Notes: generated from the letters alone by a model not told the origin. A DNA stretch of 64,000 bases from Candidula unifasciata (GCA_905116865.2 CAJHNH020001578.1:1-64000); one strand, 5' to 3'; positions 37,501 through 51,500 are shown, counted from the first letter of the stretch. Program-made: numbers and translations.

Positions 37501-40500
37501 TACGACCATTCATCTCCCTTGTTTTTACTTCTCATTCATTTGAATTTTCTTTCAATATGCCCCAACCATTTCAGTCTTTTAGATCTCATGATACCAGTGA
37601 TCAATGATGATTTAAAATTTCGTTGTTGCTTTCCCTCTCCATTCCTTGCTGTTTGCATCTTGGGTCCAAAGATTCGTCGTAAGACTCTGTTTTCGAAAAA
37701 CTGTAATAAGGCTTCATTTCTTTTAGTTGTGCTCTAGGTTTCAGAGCCATATAAAATGACTGGACTTATCAACATTTTATATCGATAATATCCTTTTTAG
37801 GACGTAATTTTTTGTTATTTGAAGCCCCACTCTGGCTTTTGCCAGGGGCCGCAATATAGGCAGGCCATAAATTGGCCAATTGTCTGAACGCGGTTTCTGG
37901 GACCTCTCCACGGCGATCCTCATCCACATGGTGGCACTTTGTGTCATCGGGTGTTTATCACTTGTGTGATGTCCTGGTGGGGTAGAAATTCATTCATTCA
38001 TTCAACATTTTATATATTTTGATCTTGGTGTTGCGAGACAGACACTTTGACTTTAGCAGATGTTGAAGGGCATAGTATACTTTATTTCCAGATTGTATTC
38101 TAGATAGTATTTCTTCTCTCAGCATGTTGGAACAGTTGAAGTTTGCACCCAAGTACTTATATGTTTCGGTTCGTTTGATTTTCATATTATCGACTTGTAT
38201 GTGGCTGGAGTTTCCCTGTCAAGTTATTATCATGTATTCTGTCTTATCTTGAATGATAACTAGTCCCATTTTATGAGCAGATTCTTTACTGCATGGCATA
38301 TTTGTAATAAACATTAACAAGGGATATTGAATAGTAACATATTTTCTCTTTGGCACTGGAATGTGTAAGGGATGATTACAGCCCTTGCATGCTCGCCTCA
38401 TCACTGCTTTATTGGCACCAAGAAATGCATTTTACCATGTGTGACTGCATTTACTCATTATATGCACCAGTCAAAATATTATCACGCTTGCAAATTTTAT
38501 CTTTAGACAGGACATATTAAAACGCCCACCAACATACAAGACTCCTACAAGGGTTGTGTACTTAGCTCCTGTGGATGTAGTACATCCATAAGTTTGTTGC
38601 TGTCATTTTTGCCTCATCTGGGTATCAGCTTTGACTTTTTGTGGCTGACAGTGTTAAATATCAGGCACAAAATCTTGATAATATATTAACACTTTATGTC
38701 CCAAAAAGGTGTCATTTCCGCTCATTCTTCTTCTTCTTTTGCATTTGCCCCTAATAGAGTGGTTGGCATTTGTGGTGTAGTTTACAGCTAGACTGCGGTA
38801 TCTGCACAATTAGATCCAGCACATCCAATTTCAGAGAAGACCCTAATTAGTTACATTTCCATGACATTCTTATTATGAGGCAGAAAGATTATTCCCACCC
38901 CTTCCCCCATTCCCCATCAGATAAGGGGGGAAAAGGGAAGGGGGTTGGGCTCCATGTTGGACAGCTAATTCTATTCTAAACCCCTTTTTTAATATTAAAA
39001 GCATTTTCGGCAACACAAATAAAACATTGGAGGTTCTCAGGTTTAGAAAGGGGGAGGGGGATGTGCTCACTACATTACCACACTCACTTAAGAAGTTCTA
39101 CCAAAGACTTTCTTCTTGTTAGATACATTTACATGCTGTTTATGTCAAAGAAAACATCTAATTAAATATTGACTTTTTACTCACAGCATTTTGAGAATGA
39201 CTCTTCTGAAGCTTTGAGTGCAGTAAGGCTCTCTCCCCAGTGGTGTTTTCTTGACTGTAAGCAACTATTTGTGTGTCATATTTATCAACATATCTTGTAA
39301 TTATTCATTTATAAATTCAAGAAAGTTAAATATAGTTGAGGCAAAAGTATCATTGAATAGGATGTAGAATATCATGTACCTCATTTATTTCTGGGCACTT
39401 GAAGCAGTGCAGGAAGAAGTAAAGAAGAAAAAAGAGGATTTTATGTCACCTACAGTGTCATCTGGGGTGACAAAGAGAATTTTAAAGAGCCAGTCCGGGC
39501 ATATGAAAGTGACTTATCAACAACAGATTGATGAGAAATTCTGTGAAATCTGGTAAGATGAGTTATTATAAAAGAATGATAAAAACCCAATAGACAGTTA
39601 TAAAGCTATATGTCTGCTACCAAATGGAAATCACACAGTAAACATCTGTAACCTTCGAACACAATAAAATAAAACTAAATAGAAATACTGAGGGCACAAA
39701 TATTATACTGATCAATATAAAAGTAAAAAAGTAAAGGACCCTCTTCCAGGCCTTTAGGCGTATAGGCCATATAGGGCTAGAACTATTTTTTTATAGACCA
39801 ATTGACACAAGATGGATAATGTGGTCAGCATCACGCCGGCCACCTTTACTTCCCGGAACTGCACACGGTACCCACTCAAGGTTGGTCGACCTGAGAGCCA
39901 AGTTAATTTTTTTTTAAAGTCCTACTCCACCATGGAGCGAACCCACGACCTTCCAATCCACAGCGAGCGTCTAGCCGCGCCGCCACAGTGACTGCCCACT
40001 GAACAATATACTTATTCGTTAATTCGCCATTATTCGTCCAATAAAGTTTGCAGTCTATCTTTCCATTCCATTATGTGCAATTACTTAAGAATCATGGATG
40101 CAATCCAATCTGGCACTTCTGGCTTCTCTCACCAACATTCACCTTAGGGTCTCTCTTGGCATGCCTTATTTTCTTAATGCCTCTGATTTTCTATTTCAGT
40201 GCCTATTTGATGATTTCCATTTCAGCTCTTCTTGGAGTGTGCCCAGTATATTTCCATCTTGTCTATCTTATAACTGTTGATCATAGTTGTTGACTTATTT
40301 CTTCACTCTGGAATCTTATTCCATTTTATTTTCATTATTTTCACCAGGCATTTGCTTTCGAATGCATGTAACTGTTGTTCCATATTTAGTGGGTTTTTTT
40401 CGTCAGCCACAAAAAAACAACAATATATATTGTTTATGTTTCTTTATTTTAGTTCACATTGGGAAAAGAGAAAATGGTTTTGTGTTACATGAATAGTAAA

Positions 40501-43500
40501 CTCACAGATATTATTGGCTGTCAGCAAGCACATTACAGAGCAGGGTACTCACTTACTCTAGCAGTCTAAAAGCTTTCTCAAGGTTCAGGTGCTCACTGAA
40601 GTGGATGGGGAAAGCAAAGGGGAGAAGATCACATTATATGTCCATATAAGCTCTAAATGGTTGCCGTAGCAACATTGATGTAAATTATGAACTTTCGCTT
40701 AACAGTTAAAGAAACAAATCTGTGCATTTAAACTGGAATGTTATAGAAAATTCCTTAGAATATCCTGGATCAAGAAGAAGAAAAACACTGATATCTTACA
40801 TGAACTAAACATAAAAGAGAAGTGGGTCATAAACAACATCCTATCCTGAAAGCTGAGATATTGTGGCCAGGTTAAACATCCTGGTAGCCTTTAAAAAAAT
40901 GGTGATGGAGGGTACAGTTTCTAGAATAAGAGGCAGAGGCCACTCTCCACGAAGGTGAATCTAAGATATTGAAGATGCATTGGCTGTTAATTTAAAGCAT
41001 GTATGCATAAATAGTTAAAGACAAGATATCAATATACATACAGTATAACACAGCCAGTTTAGTATTGTTCTTCAATGATTGGTAACAAAAGAAAGTGAGG
41101 GGTAATTTTATAAAAGATATTCTACACAGCTAGGTTAAATTTGTAGGAACTGTCTTTTTTTTTGTCAATCAACAACTCAAGATTGAAAATAATGATGTGT
41201 TAACTATTTTGATTTCACTCCTCCATCAAAAATGTATAATATATTTGATTCCACTTATCCATAATTGATGTGTAATATGTTTGATTCCATTCATCCATCA
41301 TTAAGCTATAACTTGTTTGACTCATTCATCCGCAACTGGAGTGTGTAACTTCTTCTACTGAGTTCACCGTTAAAGAGCAGGTGACTTATTGTGCTTGGTT
41401 TACAACTAGGCTGCAAGAGCCGTGAAGTTTGGTCCAATACCTTTCATTTCAGAAAATCTTTATTTAGTCATCTTGTTAAAGGTCAAAGTCACTTTGTATA
41501 ACATGTATTGGCATCTGTGGCTTAGGGGTTGCAAACATGATTCATAATGCTGGGGTGCGGGGTTCGATCCCAGCTGTGGGCGATTTGGCAGCAATCCATC
41601 TTCTACTGGTTTTGACAGTAGTACCAAGATTCGACTGTTTAGATATCAACGGCAAACTACTTAGCGTAAGTTTGCCTTCAAAAATGTTTGGGTTAGTTAT
41701 AACATGCTTGTTGAGGGGCAGCGGATCGATTCTACCTCCCTATCACATCAGCCCCCAAATTGACCCCAGAACCTCAATAGGGATGATGGGTAACTTCTTT
41801 GATTTTCTTTATCCAGCAACAACAGCTGAGAGACTTTTCCGCATCGACAGAGCTCAGGAAAGCCTTCACTACATCACTGACATCTCCTCCGAGGATCTAT
41901 ACGTCCTTGACCCAGAGATGCCGCCTTCTTCACCATACATTCACCATGACTTTGCGGGCAGCAATGGTCATCGAGAAATGACATGCCATGGAACCAGCAG
42001 CAATGATGGAACCTTGACATTGAATTTCACATTCCCTGTACCACCACCAAAATCTCCCAGCATGCTGCGGTGTGTGGTGCCAAGCTCTCTGTAAGTGTTT
42101 TTGTTTCACTTGCACATGTGAAGATTAGTCAACTGAAGGCTCATTCAATCACAAATAAGTGTAATACAACATTATTGTCAGTTGCTTATAAATTTATTTT
42201 GAAAATATCCACATACACATGTCTTAATGTAACCAAAACATGTCTTGATTTGGCCAAAGCATGTTTGCCTTTTGAAGTTTGTGATAAGTTGTCTTTGTCT
42301 CTTAACCTCTTTCAGGAAATGTTATTACTGTTGTTCCCCACAGTAAACTGCTAGTCTGTATTATTATTATAGACAAAGGTATTCAAAATTTGTGATATTT
42401 GTATAATTTTTCAATAGCTAATTATTACTTTAGGCTGACATGTATTTTTACCTTTAGACATTTTGTGTTTGTTTTCATTTCTTGTTTACTAAAAAAAAAT
42501 GGAAGTTGAAAACATATTTAAAAAGAGAAGAAAACTTACTGAGTTAGAATTGTGTCTGCAGTAGTCAGTGAAATAAATATTATGGACCGGTCATACATAC
42601 TGACTGTGCTGCATGCCAGAGACAATGAGACAAAGAGTTAGAGACAAAGAAGAGCCTGTTGGAGATGGGTATTGAACAAAGACAGTCATGCAGAAATTGG
42701 TTGTGGGGCATAGAAACAAGATTTGTCAGCCAACTTCTATTGGGTGTGATGTGCATAGAGATAATGAGAAAGTGTCTGCATTGGAGAACAGAACACGAAT
42801 AGGTTGGATCGATGTGCCAGGTTGTTGATACTGATAAAAAGTAACAAGCATAAACGAGTCTAAATGCTTTTTTTGTTTTGTTTTGTTTTACCTGAAAAAA
42901 ATTTTTTTTTTTAGTTGTTCCGGTAATCTCATAATGAGTTGTTCTTTGAAGAAAGTGAGTGGAGTGTAACATTATATGGACAAGAATTAGTGTGCTGTCT
43001 CATCTGCGTCTTTGTCTCAAGAGGTTTAAATTATTTCTTGACATAACAACCAACATACAATCACCTTTTCATTGTTTTCAACTGATGTAATCTATTTATT
43101 TGCAAAAAATCACATTTTGACATTTTTTTTCTTAGTTTTTATGTAGAAATAATGTAGCATATGTCAGATTACAAATGGTTGCTTATGGTTTTTTTAAGAA
43201 ATGTCTGATGAGTAATTTCATTGCTTCATAAACACAAGATATCTCATCAAATATGTTCATCATTGTTCTGCTTTCTACAAAGATATCACATCACATGTTT
43301 TTATCACATATCTGCTTTTTCTACAGTATTTTGCGGTGAGTATACAAAGAAAGTGTGTTAGCTCTCATTGGCTGCAGCAAACATTTTCAAATTTGCTTCT
43401 TGGTTTCTGATCTCTTCATATTGTGTCTCAGCATCAGTGTTTAAGGACTGCACATACATGCCAAATACTTATGTGATAAGTCACCTTATAAAACAATGTT

Positions 43501-46500
43501 TGCTCCTATTTACCTTTCCCAGCCCATCTACACACTGGTTAACCTTTCATTCATGCTTGCTCAGGCTGGTCTACGTCACAGGGGTGTCACGTTGTACTGT
43601 TTTCTTTGAAAAGCTTACTGCGTTGCGTTTTATTCGTTATTGTGTGAGCAACGGCCTTTGAAAAGCTTTCTGCGTTGCGTGTTAATTGTTATTGTGTGAG
43701 CAACAGCCTTTGAAAAGCTTTCTGCGTTGCGTGTTAATTGTTATTGTGTGAGCTCCTAAATACTGGGCCATTCGCCAGTAACACCACTGGAGACAATGAC
43801 ACCCCTCATTAGATCAGCCTGAGCAAGCATGAATGAAAGGTCAACCAGTGTGTAGATGAGCCGGGAAACGTAAATAAGACCTAATGTTTAAAAAAAGAAA
43901 GATGAGAACGCCACCGGCAGATGAAAAGTGAAATGCAGATGTCTTGAAAAAAATTAATTCATGTGTCCAATGCACCATTGGCCTGTAAAGGGACCTTCAC
44001 TTTTTTTTTTTAACTTACTGGTTCATGTTCCAGTCAAGATATTGCTGTATCATGTGTAACTGCTAGGTCAAGATATTGCTATATCATGTGTAACTGCTAG
44101 GTTAAGGTGTGTTGTTGTATCATGTATAACTGCTAGGTCAGGATATTGCTATATCATGTGTAACTGTTAGGTTAAGGTGTGTTGTTGTATCATGTATAAC
44201 TGCTAGGTCAGGATATTGCTATATCATGTGTAACTGCTAGGTCAGGATATTGCTATATCATTTGTAACTGCTAGGTTAAGGTGTGTTGTTGTATCATGTA
44301 TAACTGCTAGGTCAGGATATTGCTATATCATGTGTAACTGCTAGGTTACGATATTGCTATATCATGTGTAACTGCTAGGTTAAGATATTGCTATATCATG
44401 TGTAACTCCTAGGTTAAAGTGTGTTGTTGTATCATGTCTAACTGCTAGGTTAGGATATTGCTATATCATGTGTAACTGCTAAGTTAAGGTGTGTTGTTGT
44501 ATCATGTATAATTGCTAGGTCAGGATATTGTTATAACATGTGTAACTGCTAGGTTAAGGTGTTTTTGTATCATGTGTAACTGCTATGTCAAAGTGTGTTG
44601 TTGTGTCATGTGTAACTGTTAGGTCAAGTTGTTCATTATATCATGTGTGACTGCTAGGCCAAGGTGTGTTATTATATCATGTGCAACTGCTAGGCCAAGG
44701 TGTGTTGTTGTTATCATATGTAACTACTAGGTCTAGGTGTGTAGTAACATCATATGTAACTAATAGGCCAAGATGTGTTGTTAAATCATGTGTAATTGCT
44801 CAGCCAATGTGTGTTTTATATTATATGTAACTGTTTTATGATATGCTGGTTTACCAAACGTAACTGCTTTATCCAGCTGCTTTATCCAGCTGCTTTTTAA
44901 TAACATGCATCAATAATATATGCAAAGAAGCAGAGAGCAAAGAAAAGGAGGATTTCTCAGAATTGTTATCTACATATGCCCAAGTAATAATAGCTGAAAC
45001 ATAAGAGAGTTTACAGAACCATACAAACCAAGTCAATACCAATCGTGAGAAATATAATATGAGGACAAACGATAAGACATAGTCAATGGTAATAGATAGA
45101 CAAAAAGAAACCATATCAATTAAAGTAAAGAACATATCAATGAAACAAACGAGCTAATTTAAATATCTAGGGTTGTTTTACATCTCAGATATAAGAATAA
45201 ATAGAGAAATCAACATGCGATGTGCGAAAGCAAATCAGGATATGGGACATTTAACACCGCATCCGACGCACAGAAAGATACAAATGTCAATCAAAGCAAA
45301 TCTCATAAAAACGTTTTTTTGGCCGACATTGTGCTACCAGTGCTAAATATGGACCCTTGCTACAACTAACGAGCGAAAGATTGTAACAACAGAGATGAGA
45401 TGTCTTCGGAAAGCTGCTGGTGTCAAAAGAAGAGATAAAATCAAGAATAAAGAAATTAAAAGAAGACTAGGACTGAAACCAGTCACAACATAACTCATAA
45501 CAACAAATGAGATGGTTTGGCCACCTGAAGAGAAATGCTCTGGTACCAACTGCCACAGAGAGCCACGCTGAAGAAATATAATGAACACAGAGCAAGGGGA
45601 AGACCATGCAAGAGATGGAGCGACATCATCAAGAGCAACCTAGCAGAAATGAACACCATCTTGTACAATGCATTGGAAACAGTGCACAAACGATCCTTAC
45701 ATCTCTCTCTCCCCCCCCCCCCCCCCCCCCCAACAACTCGCTGAGGTAAATGGTGAAGAGAAGAAAAACAACTGATTTATCCAGATGTGCTGATTCATAA
45801 TAACTACTAAATAACAAAAATGTTGATTCATCATGTTTACCTGTTACCTGCTGTTGCATCATGTTTAATTGTTAATTCAAAATATTTTGTCACAACATCG
45901 TAAATTATTTCAGGAAATGCTAGTTCACCACATTTAGCTGCTTTATTAAAAAAAAATATGCTGTTTACCCTGCTTGATTATTAATTGTTCTGTTACACCA
46001 GATTAATAAATTTCGTGGTGTGCTGTTACACCAAGTTACACTGTTTTATGGTGTTCACTGCTTCATCAAGATTCACCATGTAAAACTATTGTTAGATCTA
46101 GATTTATCATTTCTCCAAGTCAGACTATTTCTGGATCTGTTAGTTACTGTTTAATAAACAAGCGCTATTTCACAAAGTTCCCTTAAACTTGTGCTGTTAC
46201 AATATGTTTAACTGATATATCAAGATGTGCTTTACATCATTGTTAACCGATATAGCAAGATAAGCTGCTGTTGCGTCATGTTTAGCTGTTATATCTAAAT
46301 ATGATGTTATATCATCTTTAACTGATACATCAAGATGTACTGCTATATCATGTTTAACTGATAAATCCAGATTACTTACATAATGGTTACCCGATATAGT
46401 AAGATAAGCTGCTGTTGCATCATGTTTAACTGTTATATCTAAATGTGATGTTATATCATGTTTAACTGATACATTGAGATGTACTGCTACATCATGTTTA

Positions 46501-48448
46501 ACTGATACATCAAAATGTACTTTAAATCATGTTTAACTGATATATCAAGAGGTGTTGTTAAATCATGTATCATGGATACATAAATACATGCTGCTACATC
46601 ATGTTTCATGGTGCGGTAGTTCACTATTTTTAACTTACATAAAAATGACAGTCTGTGAGTGTGAAAAGGTGAAACGTCACAGCTTCGTGGATGAGCATGT
46701 GCCAAATATTGTAAATCATCAACTCTTTCAGAACAAAGCAACGCACAACCGGCTTCTTGGTCACTCCAAAAGATAATACAATGTCCCTGCTGTTTTCTGC
46801 CACACCCATATGTTATATTAACCTTTGTATCTGAATTATAAGTTTAACTGCTTCTGTCCCACGACTTCAAAAGAAAGTATTTTTTGCTTTAAAGCACAAC
46901 TATGTGGGATGAAAGGAGTTAAAGTGAAAAGTGTTTAGGACTGAAAGAGTTTTTTTTTAAAAACCATTAAGGACACTTTTTCACACTGCTGGCATATAAG
47001 ACACATGGAGCTAAACTACTATTTGTATACCAAATGGCACTCTATACGTTAAGTGGGTTCTTAGAATATTTGCTGCTAATGATTTTAGGTTGCGTCCACC
47101 TGGAAGCTAAGGTCACTTATACAAATCAGCCTCCATGCAGATTTGAACTCAAGATCTTTGGGTTGGCAGATAAGCTACTGCAGTACTATAGCTTTCACCA
47201 ACTGTTTTTGTTGGCACCTTTTTGTTTTACATAAGATTGTGTTATACTGCTCTGTGGGAAGGCATGGCACTCACAGCTCATGACGATAGAGAGTTTGACT
47301 AGCAAGACCCACCGACGTTTAGAAAAGTCTTTCACAATTAGAGTTTGGAATTTAAGGATTGTTGTTGCCATCAGAAGTATTTGGGGTGCTACTTTTCAGA
47401 CCCTCAGCTCTCAACTTTTCTGCTGTCATTTGTTCCTTTATTCAAATTTTCGCCCCTATCCCCCCCCCCCTCTAACTCCCTTTTCCACGCAACACAGTCT
47501 TTGGTATTTTATTTCGCACGACTCTACCTCAACACCTGTATCATTCATGTCTTGCTTGCACTCATCTTTACATGATAGTAGAGGCTAATCTCCAGATCTC
47601 CTGCCCATCTGTAATTACCAAAGAGGATGTCCTTAAGGACTCTACCATCCTCCATTCCTCAAGTGTGACCCGCCACCCAAGCCTTCGGAGACGAGTACTG
47701 AGAAAACTTTCTTGTTCCACCAATTATAACCCCAGGTTTAGAGTTTATACCAGTGATTCCAAAACTGTCCCCGTCGGCACCCCGGAGAGCTGCGACCTCT
47801 TCACGGGGGCGCCATGACCTCTTTACAAGGGCGCCAGAAAATATTCTGAAGATACATGAGTTCATTTTTTTTTTAATCTCTGATATCCAAATAGCCATAC
47901 TTTAGCTTAGGTTTTTGCGCCGTGGACAAATTTAAATTGAAAAAAGGTGCAGTGACTAAGAAAAGTTTGGGAAACACTGGTTTATACAATAGAATCAACG
48001 TTATCGTACAAGGGTAGTAATCCTAAAGTGCTCCGTTCTACTACTAACTCAAGTCTGAGTACGAAGAATCTCAGCACAGGGCCACTGTTATATGGTCTGG
48101 ACAGTGTCAGACAATCTTTTAGAGTTCTCAGCTGACTGGTAAACATATATATTTGCCAAAGTGTACATGCTCATGTAGGTATGTGGTTCATATGTAAGGT
48201 TGTCTGCACATGCATGCCCTTGTAAGTACATACACATGTATGCATGTGCATAAAGTGACATATAAAAGGTCATCTCACCCACACCACAGATTTATAGATT
48301 ACCTCTCTTTAAACGTAGACAATTAAAACATGTTTCCCCAGATCTCCAGAGCCTGTAGAAGGAAATCATCCTCCAGACAATGCCAAGAATTTCCTCATGC
48401 CACCATTACCTGGTGCTGGAAGCAGGTTGGTCATTTTTTTCTCTCCAT

Positions 48449-48535
<87 letters not shown>

Positions 48536-51500
48536 CTCTCTTACTTTGTTCTCTCTATTCCTCTTTTTCTCCACCTCTGTCTGTTATCTTTGTTCCTGAC
48601 TTTCTCTCTTTCTTTCTCTCTCTCTCTCATTCTTTCTGGCTTCGTTTCTCTCCCTGTCTCCATGTCTGTCTCTCTTTCTCTGTGATCTTATATCTCTATA
48701 CCCTCTTTTACTGCTTTCAAAACAAAAAAAGTGAGCATATGGAACCTTGATTATTTCATCGAAACTAATTATATGGATTTGTAGCACCTTCCAATGAACT
48801 AAATCTTTGGATTTGTATTCATACCAATGAAAATAAATGTCCGAATTTGCAACGATTTAGAATGAAACCAAATTAATATATTTGTAGTCCATCCAATGAA
48901 ATTAAATGTATGGATTTGTAGTACCTTCCAGTGATGCTAAATGTGAATGTGTGGATTTAAAACCTACACCAGTGAAACTACATGAATGGATTTGTAGTAC
49001 ATTCCAATGAAACTAACATTGTTGTTGCAGTCTGAGCTGCTCTAACCTTGATGTCTTTGATTCCACTCATCTACAGCTCTGAGCCTGGCACACCATGCTG
49101 TGCTGCATCACAACAGGACACCCAGTTTTTCTTCTCAGCGCTGACTAATGCTCTTGCAGACACCAGACCGCCATCTGTGTGTGCTCTTGATAAACGTAAG
49201 TGATAAGAACCCTATATTAATTCTCCACACTTCTTCTTCTTCTTCTTGTTCACCGGCTGTGAATTCCGGCGGTACGTCACGGCTGTTCGTCCAAAATGGA
49301 CTTTTGGCTTTTACCTTGACCTGAGTTTTGCGTGTACATCCGTTTTACTGGCTTATTTGTTTGCAGTACTCGTTCCCCGCCTCTCCGGCAGATGTACTCC
49401 GACTTCGGAGAAAGACGTCAAGCCTATTTCTAGGTTGACTGTGGCCATTGTTTTTGTGAATCGAGGGGGTGCTAAAGATGTTGCCTTATTTGTGTGGTGT
49501 CCTCTTTGACTTTTAACATGTGTGGCCCCCGGCATGACGTCCTTAAGGCAGCTCTATGTAGAGTTTTCAGCCCTCAAGGGAAGGCAGGGGCAGATCATGG
49601 GCATTCCCCGCCATCCAAGGAGGCTTCCATAAATGCAGAGCCGACACATGATGCTCTGGTTCTGGGCTCACCCAAGGAATCGTCACGTCCTGCCCATGAC
49701 TGCTTAACCTCACAACCGTGTATTGAGCTTCCCACGCTACAAGGCTGCGCTCTCCGGAGATCAGCGGGGAGCAGCCCGCAGGTCTAGGACGTTTGTGGCC
49801 ACACAAATAGGTACATTCTTTTTCATCTTACGTTAGACACCTTTAACGTTGTTTTAGTTGTGCCCTTAGCACGACAGAATGGGGAAGCAAAATGCGTCAG
49901 GCGTGGCTTCACCTGTTTGGTCCCAACACTCGGGCGAGTTGGACCAGTGGATACGGATATTCAGACTTTTCCTAATCGGTACAAGTTATAATCGTCGGAC
50001 TTTGAGCTTGCATGTGTGCCGTGGGGCGGAACTTTATCGGACATTGTTTTCAAGCCAGCATGAATAGTTGCTGCCATGGTGTACCTCAGTGCGGTGACGA
50101 CGACACTGAGGATTGACAGAGGATGTACGTAGGTGGGATATTGCTGCGAGAAGTCGCCCACAAGAGATGTTACTCGTCTTGGCTGCGGGTAAATCTCTCG
50201 GTCAGGGTTGAGTCTCAGCAGCACAGTTTTTCATTCGCTCCCGAATTTTAACCAAGAGTTGTCATTTGATGGTACATTTAGCAAGCAGTCCTTGAGTTTT
50301 GTTACTTTTCACCCATGCGTTTGGGGGCGGGCTGGTGAGAGCCAGAAAGGACTCTACACCTCTAGGGGCCGCCAGCTCCGAGATCCCCTGCCAACTCTGT
50401 TAATGCTCATTTGAGACATTATCCTTGGCGCACGACGGGGACGTGCAACAGGAGTCTTGCATGAGGTTCCGTAAAACCAGAACAGTGAAGGACTGGCGCC
50501 CGAGTGGGGTACGGAATATCTCCTTATACACATCACATCAGACTTAACCCTCATGCCTGTGACCGAAATCACCGCGCCACATTCTCCACACTGAGTGTGT
50601 TACAAAGGGGAAGGCACAGTGCTATCTTCCTCTCGAAAAAAATAAATGGTGTAAATACTTGATGTAGGAATCGATCGGTTGATCGGTTTGTTCCCCTTTG
50701 ACTGGATCTTGACACTATTTATCACTGGCATCATGAGAGCTAATAAACTGAAATGGACTACAAAGCAAACTAAGATGACAATGGAAAGATAGACAGACCG
50801 GCACACACTTGGTGTCACCAACTGGAAAGAGAAGGCCACCCAGAGAAATGAGTGGAGGAGGGTGATATCTGCAGCAGTGAATCTCAGCGGCTCGGAATGC
50901 TGAAGAAGAAGAATAATCTTGGTTTGGTTTAGTTTAGTCGACGGATCAACATCATGACGGGTGTAAACCCATAAGTGCTCCGTTCTACTTCTAACCCAAG
51001 CCTGAGTCGGAAAATCTCACCACAGTGCACGAGCTCCGTTGCACCGGCGAGGATCCTTAAATACATTTTGGATATATTTTCAACTCCAAATTTTGACCAG
51101 ATAGCACCATTAGGCTTTTTTTTTTTCGATTTCCAACTGCAGAGGCATTTTTTTTTTTAATGTGCGCAACAATACACACGGCGTCCAGTCTTACTACCCA
51201 GAGACAAGGCGAAATTACAAGAAGTCCACGTGAAAAAATCCTAACCTTCACTGGGGTTTGAACCCGGGACTTCCAGCACTCGAGGTTGATGCCATACCTC
51301 AAGCCTATGCAGCTCCTCTAAGAAGAATCTTAACAGCAGATTAATAAGGATATCCCAGATATCTCGTTCACCCTTCAAAGAAGTTATAATTAGGTTTCCA
51401 AAATATCTACACCAGGCAGGTGTAACTTGCAGTCCTATGCAGGTAACCGACCTCTACTACTACGATATAAAGATCTGTGCAAGCGGGACATAAATGATAC

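Noticed and set aside
42580..42972. 130-residue minus-strand frame as a possible gene
   Set aside because: No recognised motif, lies inside a DGK intron and contains low-complexity A/T-derived residues.
49021..49076. Earlier acceptor for exon 14 at TTGTTGCAG (49030)
   Set aside because: With the required phase it gives a stop (CTC TGA) before the conserved continuation; the acceptor at 49076 is open and in phase.
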